Below, piece by piece: positions 4,707 through 6,030 of a stretch of DNA of 6,030 nt; the stretch's first letter is position 1, and the number at the start of each line of letters is the position of its first letter. The notes under the pieces are model-generated. The model made no database searches and had not been told where the DNA came from. It saw only the letters and a program-made list of their open reading frames with translations. The translations under genes and the position numbers were made by a program. This stretch comes from Nitrospinota bacterium (GTDB lineage Bacteria; UBA8248). Location: assembly GCA_011523725.1 (NCBI GenBank), contig WTGD01000026.1, forward strand, positions 1 to 6,030, in the 5' to 3' direction.

Positions 4707-5504
4707 TTAAAGCCCCAGCACATCATCCATGCCGTAGATGCCGGGGGACTTGTCGGCCACCCAGCGGATGGCGCGGACGGCGCCGGCGGCGAAATTATCC
4801 CGGCTGCCCGCGCGGTGCGTAATCTCCACCCGCTCGCCCATGCCGAAGAAATAGACGGTGTGCTCGCCGGGCACGTCGCCGCCGCGCAGGGTCTGCATGC
4901 CGATGACGCCCTCGGGGCGCACGCCGGTATGGCCCTCGCGGTGGAACACCGCGTCTTCGGGGTATTGCTTGCCCGTCACATTGCAAAGAATCTCGCCCAT
5001 GCGCACCGCCGTTCCCGAGGGGGCGTCTATTTTCTGGTTGTGGTGCGTTTCGATGACTTCGATGTCGTAAGCCTCGCCCAGGAGCCGGGCGGCCTCTTCT
5101 ATCAGGCGAAAGGAGACGTTCACCCCCACGCTCATGTTCGGCGCGAGAACGCAGGCGATGCTGTCGCCCAGACCTGATATCTCCTCGCGCTGCGCGTCGC
5201 TGAAACCCGTGGTGCCGACGACGGCGGCCATCCCCTTCCCGGCCGCCAGGCGCGCGTGGGCGACGCTCGCTTCGGGGATCGCGAAGGAGACCAGCACGTC
5301 GCCGCTCAAAGCGGATGAATCGCTGGTGAGGGCGACGCCCATCTCCCCGCAGCCGGCGTGGCTGCCCGCATCCTTGCCCAATTCCTCGAACCCCTCGCGC
5401 TCCAGCGCGCCCGAGAGGGCGAGATCGTCCGATGCGGCGATCTGGTGGATGATGCGGCCCCCCATCCTGCCGCCGGCTCCGGCCACGACGATTCGTATCG
5501 ACAC
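4707..5504 (-). CDS. dapB: 4-hydroxy-tetrahydrodipicolinate reductase
   Basis: Catalyses NAD(P)H-dependent reduction of 4-hydroxy-tetrahydrodipicolinate to tetrahydrodipicolinate, the second committed step toward diaminopimelate and lysine, in the cytoplasm. The 265-residue length is normal for the family. The N-terminal Rossmann domain opens with VAGAGGRMG (7-15) and includes FAIPEA (74-79), GTTGF (97-101) and APNMSVGVN (121-129). The catalytic and substrate region EVIETHHNQKIDAPSGTA (149-166) carries the DapB signature with His154, His155 and Lys158, followed by GHTGVRP (191-197) and RGGDVPGEHTVYF (207-219). The frame is open upstream to 5972, but the true start is GTG at 5504: AAGGAGG lies 5 bases before it and the protein then begins directly with the Rossmann strand. 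A promoter at 5560-5588 fits. The cupin follows on the same strand; dapL, the next pathway step, lies 3.6 kb further on the same strand. No defects are seen. Confidence 0.97.
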   Translation of the reverse strand: MSIRIVVAGAGGRMGGRIIHQIAASDDLALSGALEREGFEELGKDAGSHAGCGEMGVALTSDSSALSGDVLVSFAIPEASVAHARLAAGKGMAAVVGTTGFSDAQREEISGLGDSIACVLAPNMSVGVNVSFRLIEEAARLLGEAYDIEVIETHHNQKIDAPSGTAVRMGEILCNVTGKQYPEDAVFHREGHTGVRPEGVIGMQTLRGGDVPGEHTVYFFGMGERVEITHRAGSRDNFAAGAVRAIRWVADKSPGIYGMDDVLGL

Positions 5505-5509
5505 GGGAT

Positions 5510-5516
5510 CCTCCTT
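5510..5516 (-). promoter_or_regulatory. ribosome binding site that sets the dapB GTG start
   Basis: AAGGAGG on the minus strand, full anti-Shine-Dalgarno match, ends 5 bases before GTG at 5504. It decides for this start over the many upstream in-frame codons, which would place the start inside or beyond the promoter. Confidence 0.85.
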
Positions 5517-5559
5517 CCAAGCTTCAGGAAATATCAACAAGTCATTGATTGTAAAGCGT

Positions 5560-5588
5560 ATTATACGCGCATCGCGGATAAGTGGGAA
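5560..5588 (-). promoter_or_regulatory. sigma70-type promoter of dapB, with a dyad over the -10 box
   Basis: On the minus strand TTCCCA (5588-5583, 4 of 6) is followed by a 17-base spacer and a perfect TATAAT (5565-5560). Transcription would start near 5553, giving a leader of about 49 bases before dapB. The -10 box sits inside a 13-base palindrome, GCGTAT-T-ATACGC (5556-5568), which could be an operator or could be coincidental symmetry of the box. Confidence 0.6.
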
Positions 5589-5675
5589 CCTGCGCGCGTC
5601 ATAAGGGGTGTAGGAGGAGGAAACGCGAAAACGCCCGCATTCGGACGAGATATTTGATACCATAAGGCGGAAACG

Positions 5676-6030
5676 ATGTTCACTCTGGCGATACCGGCTT
5701 GGGGATTGGGACTTTTGGAAGCCCCGCACGAAGAACACCAGGAATCCGCCTGGATCAAACGCTGCCAGAACGGCGACAAGGACGCTTTCGAGCCGCTGGT
5801 CCGGCAAAACGCCGGGAAAATCCAGCGCCTCGTCTGGGGGATGCTCGGCGAACGCCGGGAAGACACCGACGACGTCGTTCAGGAGATACTCGTCAAGGGT
5901 TACCGCGCGCTGCCCGTGTTCCCGGGTGACGCTAGGTTCTCCGCCTGGGTCTACCGCGTCGCAGTCAATCATTGCGGCGATTACCTGAAGCGCGGCGGGC
6001 CGCTGCCGGTGGAACTGAGCGAAGAGAAAA
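5676..6030 (+). CDS. ECF-type RNA polymerase sigma factor, 3' end cut by window edge
   Basis: The visible 118 residues are the N-terminal part of a sigma70-family factor of the extracytoplasmic-function group, which directs RNA polymerase to a specific promoter set. Region 2 is clear: AWIKRCQNGDKDAFEPLV (25-42) corresponds to region 2.1, DTDDVVQEILVKGYRAL (63-79) to region 2.2 (core-binding), and FSAWVYRVAVNHCGDYLKR (88-106) to regions 2.3-2.4, which melt and read the -10 element. The region 2-4 linker has just begun, and region 4 is off the window. About 22 residues precede region 2, partly hydrophobic and with several acidic/His residues, longer than the very short leader many ECF factors have. 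The start is ATG at 5676: AAGGCGG lies at 5664-5670 and an in-frame TGA at 5655-5657 bars a longer version. It is divergent from dapB across 171 bases. An anti-sigma gene may follow outside the window. Target genes cannot be inferred. Confidence 0.88.
   Translation, partial: MFTLAIPAWGLGLLEAPHEEHQESAWIKRCQNGDKDAFEPLVRQNAGKIQRLVWGMLGERREDTDDVVQEILVKGYRALPVFPGDARFSAWVYRVAVNHCGDYLKRGGPLPVELSEEK

Noticed and set aside
4223..5177. Plus-strand open frames across the cupin and dapB genes (4223-4699 and 4578-5177)
   Set aside because: They are antisense to two well-supported genes, lack domains and are His/Val/Ala-rich as expected for shadows.
5613..5620. Strong Shine-Dalgarno-like GGAGGAGG upstream of the sigma factor gene
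   Set aside because: No start codon follows at a workable distance and the downstream frame meets a stop at 5655-5657. AAGGCGG at 5664-5670 is better placed for the ATG at 5676.
5585..5625. GGAAC-like box (5585-5589) as an autoregulated ECF promoter for the sigma factor gene
   Set aside because: No suitable -10 element appears 16-17 bases downstream, and the same bases overlap the -35 box of the dapB promoter on the other strand.
5505..5972. N-terminal extension of dapB back to 5972
   Set aside because: The open frame continues, but it would run through the dapB promoter and antisense to the sigma factor gene. The GTG at 5504 with AAGGAGG gives a standard-length DapB.

Overview
The window reads as a chromosomal piece of a high-GC Gram-negative-type bacterium. 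41 of 60 bases at 3001-3060 are G/C. The lineage cannot be fixed from sequence alone. The DapL-type lysine pathway, the Thermus/actinobacterial-style 7Fe ferredoxin and the GC-rich palindromic repeats would fit a deltaproteobacterial, Nitrospinota-like or related group, but this is a loose inference. Five genes are clear and a sixth, of unknown function, is probable. Two are cut by the window edges.

Layout: (1) 1-1104, minus strand: dapL, LL-diaminopimelate aminotransferase, missing about 20 C-terminal residues at the left edge. (2) 1105-1654: AT-richer non-coding stretch with a 15-bp perfect inverted repeat, a second compact palindrome and a possible dapL promoter. (3) 1655-2347, plus: low-GC gene for a two-helix membrane protein of unknown function, compositionally foreign to its surroundings. 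(4) 2348-2691: non-coding, with a REP-like hairpin and a possible promoter. (5) 2692-3660, plus: a 7Fe-type ferredoxin domain fused through an Ala/Gly/Pro/Glu linker to one transmembrane helix and a roughly 150-residue C-terminal domain, the most unusual gene here. (6) 3661-4129: convergent intergenic region holding three repeat types, including a 163-bp MITE-like element with 30-bp perfect inverted ends. (7) 4130-4651, minus: small cupin. (8) 4707-5504, minus: dapB, with a good sigma70-type promoter upstream. (9) 5676-6030, plus: start of an ECF-type sigma factor, cut by the right edge.

DapB makes tetrahydrodipicolinate and DapL aminates it directly to LL-diaminopimelate, so consecutive steps of lysine and peptidoglycan-precursor synthesis bracket the window on the same strand. 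The stretch between them holds the cupin, three repeat-bearing gaps, the ferredoxin fusion on the opposite strand and the low-GC membrane protein gene. It looks like a place where extra DNA has accumulated in a housekeeping locus. The cupin probably shares the dapB transcript, and the sigma factor is divergent from dapB.

No RNA genes, CRISPR arrays, transposase genes or defence-system genes could be recognised.
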